A DNA stretch of 64,000 nt from positions 372,001 to 436,000 of the forward strand of contig NZ_WNWM01000002.1 of NCBI RefSeq assembly GCF_009727155.1. Direction: 5' to 3'. Source of the stretch: Pseudoduganella dura. Lineage in GTDB: Bacteria; Pseudomonadota; Gammaproteobacteria; Burkholderiales; Burkholderiaceae_D. This document shows, piece by piece, positions 44,413 through 54,940 of this stretch; the stretch's first letter is position 1; every line of letters starts with the position of its first letter. A program made the position numbers and the translations under genes. The notes beneath the pieces are model-generated. The model was not told where the DNA came from, made no database searches, and was given only the letters and a program-made list of their open reading frames with translations.

Positions 44413-44454
44413 GTGTCTCCTCCGCCTGTCTTTTTTTGAATTGGCTAGATCACT

Positions 44455-44475
44455 TACCAGTACTGGTAGACCAGT
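44455..44475. promoter_or_regulatory. Overlapping palindromes, candidate hexuronate-regulator operator
   Basis: TACCAGTACTGGTA (44455-44468, perfect) overlaps ACTGGTAGACCAGT (44462-44475, perfect arms with a two-base centre). A further GGACCAGTT half-site is at 44489-44497. The core TGGT-NN-ACCA is the shape recognised by FadR-type GntR regulators of hexuronate genes (UxuR/ExuR). It lies between the receptor operon and divergent kduD. No such regulator is encoded in the window. Confidence 0.65.
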
Positions 44476-44766
44476 CCTCGGATTGGCCGGACCAGTTGAT
44501 GCGAGTATGCGCCCACAGCCGTGCTGGCGTCACGGGCAACGTGCATCATCGTTGTGAAATTGCATCAACCATGAAACGCTCAACAAGTTGAGCACCGGCC
44601 GTGTTTGTGGAACGGTGGATCTCCGTTCGCGCAGCGGGAGGTGGAGCGAAAAGCGGAGCGAAGAGAACCGTCGGCGGGCGCGGCCCGGTCACTGGGGCGA
44701 TGCGCTGCGACAAGCTCGATTACACTGGCGTTACGTCCTCGACTACCTGTTGAAGTGAGGGAAGCC

Positions 44767-45516
44767 ATGCTGTTCAATCTCGCAGGAAAAACGGCGCTGG
44801 TCACCGGCGCCAACACGGGCATCGGCCAGGCCATCGCGATCGCGCTGGCCGAAGCCGGCGCCGACATCGTCGTGGCCGGCCGCAGCGAAGCCGCGGAAAC
44901 CGGCGCCGGCGTGGCCGCGCTCGGCCGCGGCTTTCTCGACGTGCGCGCCGACCTCTCCAGCACGGAGCCGGTGCGGCGCGTGATGGACGAGGCGCTCGCG
45001 CTCAACGGCCGCCTCGACATCCTCGTCAACAACGCCGGCATCATCCACCGCGCGGACAGCCTCGACGTGGTGGAGGAAGACTGGGATACCGTCATGGACA
45101 CCAACCTGAAATCGGTGTTCTTCCTGTGCCAGGCGGCGGCCCGCCACATGGTGCGCAGCGGCGGCGGCAAGATCGTCAACATCGCCTCGCTGCTGTCGTT
45201 CCAGGGCGGCATCCGCGTGCCCGCCTACACCGCCAGCAAGAGCGCGCTGGCGGGCCTGACGCGGGCGCTGGCCAACGAATGGGCGGCGCATGGCATCAAC
45301 GTCAACGCCATCGCGCCGGGCTACTTCGATACCGGCAACACGGCCGCGCTGCGCGCCGACCCCGCCCGCGAGCGGGCGATCCTGGCACGCATCCCGGCGG
45401 AACGCTGGGGCCAGCCGGACGACCTGGCCGGCGCCGCCATCTTCCTGGCCAGCCGCGCCAGCGACTACGTGCACGGCATCGTGCTGCCGGTCGATGGGGG
45501 GTGGCTGGCAAGGTGA
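44767..45516 (+). CDS. kduD: 2-dehydro-3-deoxy-D-gluconate 5-dehydrogenase (KduD)
   Basis: A 249-residue short-chain dehydrogenase: TGANTGIGQAIA cofactor motif, LVNNAGIIHR, catalytic Ser in IASLLSFQGG and YTASK with the catalytic Tyr and Lys. The INVNAIAPGYFDTGNTAALRAD stretch, with its NTxxLRAD segment, is typical of KduD. It interconverts 2,5-diketo-3-deoxygluconate and KDG, the step after unsaturated galacturonate from pectate lyase. It is divergent from the receptor operon. The isomerase KduI is not in the window. Confidence 0.85.
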   Translation: MLFNLAGKTALVTGANTGIGQAIAIALAEAGADIVVAGRSEAAETGAGVAALGRGFLDVRADLSSTEPVRRVMDEALALNGRLDILVNNAGIIHRADSLDVVEEDWDTVMDTNLKSVFFLCQAAARHMVRSGGGKIVNIASLLSFQGGIRVPAYTASKSALAGLTRALANEWAAHGINVNAIAPGYFDTGNTAALRADPARERAILARIPAERWGQPDDLAGAAIFLASRASDYVHGIVLPVDGGWLAR

Positions 45517-45542
45517 CGCAGCCGGCGATCTACGGCCGGGAC

Positions 45543-45640
45543 CGTGTCCACCATGGGGGCAACCCCGAAAGTGGACACGAGCTGAACTTTACATTGGCCG
45601 AGCCCGTGTCCGAAAACGGGGTTGACCCCGAGGTAGACAC
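45543..45640. repeat. Two tandem hairpin repeats between convergent genes
   Basis: The first (45543-45579) has perfect 9-bp arms CGTGTCCAC / GTGGACACG enclosing GGGG-GCAA-CCCC. The second (45606-45640) has GTGTCCGA..GTAGACAC around GGGG-TTGA-CCCC. Both show the same nested plan, so they are members of one family. They separate kduD from the convergent beta-galactosidase and probably stop transcription both ways. Confidence 0.7.
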
Positions 45641-45664
45641 AGACTCATCGTTAGCTCCTGGTGC

Positions 45665-48784
<3,120 letters not shown>

Positions 48785-48787
48785 TTA

Positions 48788-48801
48788 TGGTATCGTTGTC
48801 A
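48788..48801 (-). promoter_or_regulatory. TGACAACGATACCA motif upstream of the beta-galactosidase
   Basis: Read on the minus strand, TGACAACGATACCA lies 13-26 bases upstream of the start. The same core (TGACAACGATTTCA) occurs before the next gene at 50112-50125. TGACAAC-type sites resemble LacI-family operators of carbohydrate genes in Caulobacter and Xanthomonas. A shared regulator is inferred. Confidence 0.4.
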
Positions 48802-48977
48802 GAGACGTTAGCTTAACGGAAACAATTGCAAAAAAACCGGCGGCGCGGCAGGAAATTTTCGGCGCATGCCCGGCAACTGCGAAGCGCACGAGGGCATGGG
48901 GGCAAACCACCTCCCCCGTGCACCGGTTTGCGCGCAAACGCGCCAGGAACAGGAGCCTGTCTCCGGCCGTGCCGGCG

Positions 48978-50090
48978 TCAGGCCTTCAGCGCGATGCGCC
49001 GCTTTTCCCGCGCCGACTGGTAGACCGCCTCGATGATGCGGATGTCGCGCAGGCCTTCCTCGCCCGGCACGACCGGTTCGCGGTTTTCGATCACGCACTG
49101 CGACAGGTGATCGAGCTGGCCGGCGAACTGGTTCCTGCCCGGGCCCGGCGGCGGCTGGATCTCGTTCTCCCGGCCCCGGCCCACCCACAACCGCTGGCCG
49201 CTGTAGCCGGTGGCGGGCTCCATCTCGATGCGGCCCTTGTCGCCCATCAGCAGTACCTGGTTCCGGTTGGCGCTGTACATCGACATGCACGAGCCGATCA
49301 CGCCGGACGGGAATTCGAGCTGGAACTCGATCATGTCTTCCACCTCCCTGAAGCGCGGATCGTTGCGGTCGGTCGTCTCCTTCGCATACACGGCGACCGG
49401 TTCCTCGCCCGTCATGTAGCGCGCAGCCTGCAGCGCATAGATGCCGATGTCCATGATCGACCCGCCGCCCGACATCGCCTTCTTCAGGCGCCATGCCGTC
49501 GGGTCGCCGGCCGTGTAGCCGTGCTCGGAGCGGAAATAGCGCAGCTTGCCGATCTCGCCGGCGCGCGCGCGGCGGATCGCTTCGAGATTCGTCGGCTCGA
49601 AATGGCAGCGATAGCCGATCATCAGCTTCTTGCCGGCCTGCCGGCACGCGGCGATCATCGCTTCGCATTCCTTCGACGACAGCGCCATCGGCTTCTCGCA
49701 CAGCACGTGCTTGCCGGCCTTCGCCGCGCGGATCGTGTATTCGGCGTGCATCGACACCGGCAGGCACACGTAGACGATGTCGACTTCCGGATTGTCGCGG
49801 ATCCTGTCGAAATTGTTGTAGTCGTAGATGCCCGACGGCGGCACGCCATACTCTGCCGCCACCCGCTTCGCCTTGGCCGCATCGCCGCTGACCAGCGCGA
49901 CCAGCCTGCTGTGCTGGCAGTTCTTGAATTGTGGAATGATCTGGCCCAGGCCGTAACCGCCCAGGCCCACGATCGCATATCCCAGCTTGCGCCCCGCCGG
50001 CTGCGCCAGGGCGGACCCGCCGATGGCCGATGCCGCGATGGCGCCGCCGGCGGCAAGAACAAAACCACGTCGATCCAGATGCACGGTCAT
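48978..50090 (-). CDS. Gfo/Idh/MocA-family oxidoreductase, Tat-exported
   Basis: A 370-residue NAD(P)-dependent sugar oxidoreductase. The N terminus LDRRGFVLAAGGAIAASAIG is a twin-arginine signal, as in glucose-fructose oxidoreductase, so the enzyme is exported already folded with its cofactor. It has Rossmann VGLGGYGLGQI, the catalytic EKPMAL motif and a C-terminal beta sheet with GGGSIMDIGIYAL. It is upstream of the beta-galactosidase on the same strand, and both promoters share a TGACAACGAT motif, so oxidation of released galactose or another sugar is plausible. Confidence 0.88.
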   Translation of the reverse strand: MTVHLDRRGFVLAAGGAIAASAIGGSALAQPAGRKLGYAIVGLGGYGLGQIIPQFKNCQHSRLVALVSGDAAKAKRVAAEYGVPPSGIYDYNNFDRIRDNPEVDIVYVCLPVSMHAEYTIRAAKAGKHVLCEKPMALSSKECEAMIAACRQAGKKLMIGYRCHFEPTNLEAIRRARAGEIGKLRYFRSEHGYTAGDPTAWRLKKAMSGGGSIMDIGIYALQAARYMTGEEPVAVYAKETTDRNDPRFREVEDMIEFQLEFPSGVIGSCMSMYSANRNQVLLMGDKGRIEMEPATGYSGQRLWVGRGRENEIQPPPGPGRNQFAGQLDHLSQCVIENREPVVPGEEGLRDIRIIEAVYQSAREKRRIALKA

Positions 50091-50111
50091 GCCCAGCTCC
50101 TCTCAATGTTG

Positions 50112-50125
50112 TGACAACGATTTCA
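50112..50125. promoter_or_regulatory. TGACAACGATTTCA motif upstream of the Gfo/Idh/MocA gene
   Basis: It lies 22 bases upstream of the start and overlaps a small perfect inverted repeat GTTGT-G-ACAAC (50109-50119). It shares TGACAACGATNNCA with the beta-galactosidase promoter. Confidence 0.4.
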
Positions 50126-50183
50126 GGTTGCGGGTGATTCTATAGCAATGGAAACGGCGTGGCACACGGCTGGGACAACTTTG

Positions 50184-50286
50184 ATCTATCGCAGGTTTTG
50201 TCCTGGGGCCTGGCCCCAGGTCATTCCTTGATCTGGCACAGGTTTTGTCCTGGGGCCTGGCCCCAGGTCATTTTTTGATCCGGCAC
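50184..50286. repeat. Two tandem copies of the CCTGGGGCCTGGCCCCAGG terminator repeat
   Basis: The 20-bp core TCCTGGGGCCTGGCCCCAGG occurs at 50201-50220 and 50248-50267, exactly 47 bases apart, each preceded by a GATC...CAGGTTTTG sequence and followed by TCATTcc/ttTTGATC. A third partial unit (GATCCGGCACAAGCTTTG) follows. The same core at 768-787 lies after the MFS gene. Here it lies between the Gfo/Idh/MocA promoter and the end of the ABC operon, where it can end transcription of the latter's neighbours. Confidence 0.8.
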
Positions 50287-50347
50287 AAGCTTTGTCGCGT
50301 GACAGTTCTGCCGCGCTGCCCGGTACCGGCAGATGTGGACGGAAACG

Positions 50348-51112
50348 TCAGCCCTGCCCCGCCGGCCTGGCATGCAGCCAGCGCGCATGGGCGGCGCGGG
50401 CCAGGTAGTCGAGCGCGTAGCCCAGCAGGCCGATCAGGATGATCGCGGCCGTCAGCTCGGAGTAGGCGAGCCTGTCGCGCGTATCGAGGATGAAGTAGCC
50501 CAGGCCGGCCGACACGCCCAGCATCTCTGCCGGCACCAGCACGATCCAGATGATGCCGATCGCGAGGCGCACGCCGGTGAGGATGTGCGCGGTGATGCCC
50601 GGCAGGACCACGCGCCACACGATCTCGAAGCGGGTGGCCGACAGGCTGCGCGCCAGCAGCATCCAGTTCGGATCGAGCTGCGCCACGCCGGCCACCGTGT
50701 TCAGCATCAGCGGCCACGTGGCGGCGAACGCCAGCAGGAAGTACACCGGCGCGTCGCCGACGCCGAGGGCCATCACGGCCAGCGGCATCCACGACAGCGG
50801 CGACACCATCCGCAGCAGCTGGAACAGCGGCGTGCTGGCCTGCGCGAAGCCGCGCGACAGCGCCACCAGGATCCCCAGCGGCACGCCCACGACGATCGCG
50901 CATAGCAGCCCGATGCCGACACGCTTGAGGCTCGTGGCAACGTGCACCCAGATATCCGGCCCTTGCACCATGTCGATAAACGCGTGTGCGGTGGCCAGCG
51001 GCGCGAAGGCCGCGGCGATCGGCGTGCGCGCCTCCAGGAACGACACGCCGAGCGACCACAGCACGACAGCCAGCGCGATGCCGATCACCGGCAGCAGGAA
51101 CCTTGCCGGCAT
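50348..51112 (-). CDS. Sulfonate/nitrate/taurine-type ABC transporter permease
   Basis: A 254-residue permease of the SsuC/TauC family with about six membrane segments and the ATPase-docking EAA-like loop (ARSLSATRFEIVWRVVLPGITAHILTGVRLAIG). The frame opens far upstream inside the binding-protein gene, but ATG 51112, three bases after that gene's stop, is the normal start. Last gene of a five-gene operon. Confidence 0.87.
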   Translation of the reverse strand: MPARFLLPVIGIALAVVLWSLGVSFLEARTPIAAAFAPLATAHAFIDMVQGPDIWVHVATSLKRVGIGLLCAIVVGVPLGILVALSRGFAQASTPLFQLLRMVSPLSWMPLAVMALGVGDAPVYFLLAFAATWPLMLNTVAGVAQLDPNWMLLARSLSATRFEIVWRVVLPGITAHILTGVRLAIGIIWIVLVPAEMLGVSAGLGYFILDTRDRLAYSELTAAIILIGLLGYALDYLARAAHARWLHARPAGQG

Positions 51113-51114
51113 CG

Positions 51115-52347
51115 TCAAACGGCCACCGTCTCGGTCCGCAGCAGGTTGGCCGGCAGGCCGAATGCGGCCGGGCCGCCGGCCGCGGCGATCGACTTGCGCA
51201 CGAAGCGGTCGTCGACCAGGTCGCGGGCGACGAATTTCGGATCGAGCCCTGCCAGGAATTTCGCGTCGCCCTCCACTTTCGTCTGCACCAGCGCGCGCAC
51301 CATCTCCTCGGTGTACGACGCGAACGGGAACGGCTGGAAGTCGATGCGCCGCTGCTGCCACTGCGGGTGCGCGATGATGCCGCGCTTTTCATAGTCCGAA
51401 TAGTCGGTCACGGCGAGCACCTTGGTAAGCGGCTGCAGCTGGTGCGGCGTGTAGCGGTTCGGACCCGACGCCGACAGCATCTTCGCCGTCTCCACCTGGT
51501 TGGAGCGGGACCACAGCTGCGCGTTGACGATCGCGTTGGTCACGCGCTGCGACCATTCCGGCTTGTCGGCCAGGTCGCGCTCGGCCAGGAACGTCACGCA
51601 GCAGGCGTGGTTCTTCCACACGTCGCCGGAGAAGCGCAGGATCTTGCCCACGCCGGCAGTCTCGGCCAGCGCGTTGAACGGCTCGGCCACGATGTAGCCG
51701 GCGATCGATTTCGACGCCAGCGCCGACACCATCTCGGACGGCGCCATCACCACCAGGCTCACTTCGTTCTTCTTCAGTTCCGCGCCGCGGCCGCGGGTGA
51801 CCACCGTCAGCTTGTGGGCCGCCAGCAGCTTTTGCAGCAGGATGTTGTGGATCGAATACCAGAATGGAATCGCCACGGTCCTGCCGCCCAGGTCGGCCAC
51901 CGAGTTGATCTCGTTGAGCACCGTCAGCCCCGAACCATTGACGTGGTTCCATGCCACCACCTTCGCCGGGAATTTCGAGCCGTAGCGCACCCACAGCGTG
52001 GCCGGCGACAGCAGGTGGATCACGTTGACCTGCCCGGAGACGAACGCCTCCACGATCTGCGCCCAGCTGCGGAACAGCCGCGGCGTTTCGGTCTTCAGGC
52101 CCTGCGCCTCGAACAGCTTGCGGCCGTGCGCCACCAGCAGCGGCGCCGCGTCGGTGATCGGCAGGTAGCCGATCTTCACCGGCTGGTCGTCACCCTTGAA
52201 GGCCTGTGCGCGCGCATCGCCGGCGAACATCAGCGGCGCGGCCGCGCTGGCCGTGGCCAGCGCGGACATGCGCAGGAAGTCGCGGCGCGTCATGCCGCAA
52301 TCGCAGTCGGATGCGGCGCAGATATGGATGTTTTCGTTGTTGTTCAT
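51115..52347 (-). CDS. Sulfonate/nitrate/taurine-type ABC substrate-binding protein with Cys-rich Tat leader
   Basis: A 410-residue periplasmic binding protein of the SsuA/NrtA type (VKIGYLPITDAAPLLVAHGRKLFEAQGL). The N terminus is odd: HICAASDCDCG, with three Cys, comes before the twin-arginine signal MTRRDFLRMSALATA. The leader Cys would stay inside the cell or be removed with the signal. Tat export suggests folding before transport. Ligand unknown; relatives bind sulfonates, nitrate, cyanate or riboflavin precursors. Confidence 0.83.
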   Translation of the reverse strand: MNNNENIHICAASDCDCGMTRRDFLRMSALATASAAAPLMFAGDARAQAFKGDDQPVKIGYLPITDAAPLLVAHGRKLFEAQGLKTETPRLFRSWAQIVEAFVSGQVNVIHLLSPATLWVRYGSKFPAKVVAWNHVNGSGLTVLNEINSVADLGGRTVAIPFWYSIHNILLQKLLAAHKLTVVTRGRGAELKKNEVSLVVMAPSEMVSALASKSIAGYIVAEPFNALAETAGVGKILRFSGDVWKNHACCVTFLAERDLADKPEWSQRVTNAIVNAQLWSRSNQVETAKMLSASGPNRYTPHQLQPLTKVLAVTDYSDYEKRGIIAHPQWQQRRIDFQPFPFASYTEEMVRALVQTKVEGDAKFLAGLDPKFVARDLVDDRFVRKSIAAAGGPAAFGLPANLLRTETVAV

Positions 52348-52352
52348 AGGGG

Positions 52353-53138
52353 TTATCCAGCAAGGTTGGTGGCGTCGCGCAGCGCGGCGACGATTTCCAG
52401 GCGCAGGCGCACGATCTCGTCGCCGTGGTCCTCCCGCGGCCGGGGAATGTCCACGCGCCATTCGCGCGCGATGCGGCCGGGGCGCCCGGCCAGCAGCAGG
52501 ATGCGGTCGGCGACGAGGATCGCCTCGTCGATATCGTGCGTGACCAGCAGCACGGCCGTGTGCCAGCGGTGCACCAGGTCCACGAGCAGCGCCTGCATTT
52601 CCGCCCGCGTGATCGCATCGAGGGCCGAGAAGGGTTCGTCGGCGAACAGCAGCTCCGGCTCGCGCGCCAGGGCCCGCGCCAGCGCAACGCGCTGCGCCTG
52701 CCCGCCGGACAATTGCGCCGGGTAGGCCCGGGCGTGCGAGGCCAGGCCCACGGCTTCGATCGCATTGGCGATGCGCCGCTCGCGCGCCACCCGGTCGATC
52801 GCCGGCTGGCGGGCGAAATCGAGGCCGAATCCCACATTGGCGCGCACGTCGTGCCACGGCAACAGGCTCGGTTGCTGGAACACCAGCGCGGCGCGCGGAT
52901 GGGGCGCCAGCAGCGGCTGGCCGAGGAAGCTCACGGTACCGTCCTCCGGCACCGCCAGCCCGGCCAGCCCGCGCAGCAGCGTGGACTTGCCGGAGCCGCT
53001 GCCGCCCAGCAGGCAGACGATTTCCCGTTTGCCGATCGCCAGCGACACGCCATCGACCACCGGCTTGCCCAGGTAGCCGAACCGCAGGTTCCGCGCGTCG
53101 AGCGCGGGGCCCGCCACCGCCGGATCCTGCGCCGTCAT
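52353..53138 (-). CDS. Sulfonate/nitrate/taurine-type ABC transporter ATPase
   Basis: A 261-residue SsuB/TauB-type ATPase: Walker A GGSGSGKSTLLR, signature LSGGQAQRVALARAL, Walker B LLFADEPFSALD, and H-loop VTHDIDEA. The frame is open upstream, but ATG 53138 overlaps the acyl-CoA-dehydrogenase stop (ATGA), indicating coupling. Five bases separate its stop from the next start. Confidence 0.9.
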   Translation of the reverse strand: MTAQDPAVAGPALDARNLRFGYLGKPVVDGVSLAIGKREIVCLLGGSGSGKSTLLRGLAGLAVPEDGTVSFLGQPLLAPHPRAALVFQQPSLLPWHDVRANVGFGLDFARQPAIDRVARERRIANAIEAVGLASHARAYPAQLSGGQAQRVALARALAREPELLFADEPFSALDAITRAEMQALLVDLVHRWHTAVLLVTHDIDEAILVADRILLLAGRPGRIAREWRVDIPRPREDHGDEIVRLRLEIVAALRDATNLAG

Positions 53139-54232
53139 GCGGCGCCCGCGGCGGCGGCCTGTTTCTGCAGCGCCAGCTGCAGCTGCGTAAGACTCGGCGT
53201 GACGATGGGGATGAACGCCGCCTCGCGCCAGCGGCGCGCGAAATTGCGGTCGTGGTTCATCAGGTAGGCGCGCCCGCCGCTGCCCTGCAGTTCGAGCATG
53301 ACCGCCTGCTGCACGATCTCGGCCAGCGAGATGCGCAGCCGGAACAGCGGCGCGGCGGCGGTCTTGAAACGGCCATCCTGCACGCCGGCCTGCATCTGTT
53401 CGACCGCGCGGGCCAGTTCGCCCTGCAGTGCCTCCACGCGGCCCAGCAGGCCGCTGCGCGTGGCGGTGCACAGGCGATGCGCGGCAGCGAGGCTGGCCCG
53501 GGCCAGGCCGACCGACATGCCGCACTGCATTCCCAGGAAGGCGGGCCGCACGGCCGGCAGCCAGGCCAGCGCGTCATGCGTGATCACGTCGGCCTCGTCG
53601 ATACGCACGCCTTGCAGTTCCACGGCCGCGGTGTTGCTGGAGCGCAGCGCCAGCAGGTCCAGGTCGCCGCTGCGCACGACGCCGGCCGCGGCGCTGGCGA
53701 ACGCGATCACCGCCGGCGGCGCACCCGCGGCGGACGTCACGGCGGCGGCGGCCACGAACCCTTCCTTGCGCAGGTTGGTGATCCAGGCCAGGCCACCATC
53801 GAGCTGCCAGCCGTCGCCGGCCGGCGTGGCGGTGATCTGCAGCGCCTCGATTCCGCCCAGGAACTTCATCGCGTTCGACAGCCCCGTGGCGCCGGCGATC
53901 TCGCCGCTAAGCAGCGGCGCCAGCCAGCGCTCGCGCAGCTTCGCGTTCGGGCTTTGCAGCACGTATTCGATGAACGTGCGGTGGCCCCAGAATACGAAGG
54001 AGGCCGTCAGCGAACGCTCGGCCACGGCGGCGATGGCTTCGATGGCATCGCGCACGTCGCCGCCGCTGCCGCCCAATGCGGCGGGCACGCCGATGGCGAA
54101 CAGCCCCGCTCCGGCCAGCCGGGGCACCACCTCGGCCGCCAGCTCCTGCGTGGTATCGAGCCGGTCGGCGTGGGTGGCGAGCCAGTCCGCCAGCGCGGCC
54201 GGCAGTTCGATGGCACGTGCGCCGCCTGTCAT
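53135..54232 (-). CDS. Acyl-CoA-dehydrogenase-like flavoprotein of a transporter operon
   Basis: A 365-residue protein with the acyl-CoA dehydrogenase fold: helical N-terminal domain (VVPRLAGAGLFAIGVPAALGGSGGD), beta domain (GATGLSNAMKFLGG, LDGGLAWITNLRK) and helical C terminus (GSGGRAYLMNHDRNFARRWREAAF). The usual catalytic Glu near the C terminus is not evident and the C-terminal part resembles SfnB/DszC-type flavin monooxygenases, which act on sulfur compounds. It is embedded in a sulfonate-type ABC operon and shares junction overlaps with the genes on both sides. Confidence 0.75.
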   Translation of the reverse strand: MTGGARAIELPAALADWLATHADRLDTTQELAAEVVPRLAGAGLFAIGVPAALGGSGGDVRDAIEAIAAVAERSLTASFVFWGHRTFIEYVLQSPNAKLRERWLAPLLSGEIAGATGLSNAMKFLGGIEALQITATPAGDGWQLDGGLAWITNLRKEGFVAAAAVTSAAGAPPAVIAFASAAAGVVRSGDLDLLALRSSNTAAVELQGVRIDEADVITHDALAWLPAVRPAFLGMQCGMSVGLARASLAAAHRLCTATRSGLLGRVEALQGELARAVEQMQAGVQDGRFKTAAAPLFRLRISLAEIVQQAVMLELQGSGGRAYLMNHDRNFARRWREAAFIPIVTPSLTQLQLALQKQAAAAGAA

Positions 54233-54786
54233 CAGATGGCTCCGGGCGCGTAGGCCTGCAGTTCGGGATTGATCGCGCTGCCGGCCAGCGTGTTGGCAAA
54301 GTTGCACAGCGTGGCCAGCGCGATGCCCAGCACCACTTCCAGCGACTGCTGTTCGTTGTAGCCGGCGCCCAGGAACGCCTGGAGCGCCGCGTCGTCGACC
54401 GCGCCGCGGGTGGCGATCACCGCCTTCGCGAACGCGGCCACCGCGTCCAGTTTCGCATCGCCGGTGGCATTGCCCTGCTGCAGGGCGCGCACCGTGTCCG
54501 TCGGCAGCTGCGCCTTCTTCAGCGCCACGGCAGTGTGACCGGCCACGCAGAAGTCGCAGCCATGGATGCGCGCGGCCGTGATCTGCACCACTTCGCGTTC
54601 GGCCAGCGTCAGGCTGGTCCTGGCATTGATTCCGGAGACCGTCATGTACATCTCCAGGGCCTGCGGCGAGTTGGCCAGCACGCCGATCAGGTTCGGCAGG
54701 AAGCCATTGTTGGCCAGGGCTTTCTCGACGAACGGGCGGCTCGCTTCGGGCGCGGTATCGACGGTATGCAGCGTGAGACGGGACAT
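54232..54786 (-). CDS. AhpD-like carboxymuconolactone-decarboxylase-fold protein
   Basis: A 184-residue all-helical AhpD-type protein with the redox motif HGCDFCVAGHT (CxxC followed by His) and LTLAEREVVQITAARIHG. AhpD-like proteins act as thiol-dependent peroxidases or reductases. ATG 54786 is the likely start though the frame extends further. It is the first gene of the five-gene operon (AhpD-like, flavoprotein, ATPase, binding protein, permease). It might recycle or detoxify peroxide from the flavoprotein, which is an inference. Confidence 0.82.
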   Translation of the reverse strand: MSRLTLHTVDTAPEASRPFVEKALANNGFLPNLIGVLANSPQALEMYMTVSGINARTSLTLAEREVVQITAARIHGCDFCVAGHTAVALKKAQLPTDTVRALQQGNATGDAKLDAVAAFAKAVIATRGAVDDAALQAFLGAGYNEQQSLEVVLGIALATLCNFANTLAGSAINPELQAYAPGAI

Positions 54787-54940
54787 GATGGGCTCTCGGT
54801 AAGAAGATGACCTGCCATTATAGGAGGCTGGATCGCATACGAAAAGACGCGTTCGTCGCGATTTCATGCTTATCCGTCCATATCCGGCATCGGCCTGGCG
54901 CAATCGCCGGCGTGCCGTCCGATGAGGCCCGCGAGCCGGC

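Noticed and set aside
39400..44439. Very long plus-strand open frame opposite the pectin genes (1679 codons)
   Set aside because: It lies exactly antisense to GH28 and the TonB-dependent receptor, is Arg/His/Ala/Val-rich and has no recognisable domain. In DNA this GC-rich, the complement of real genes often lacks stops.
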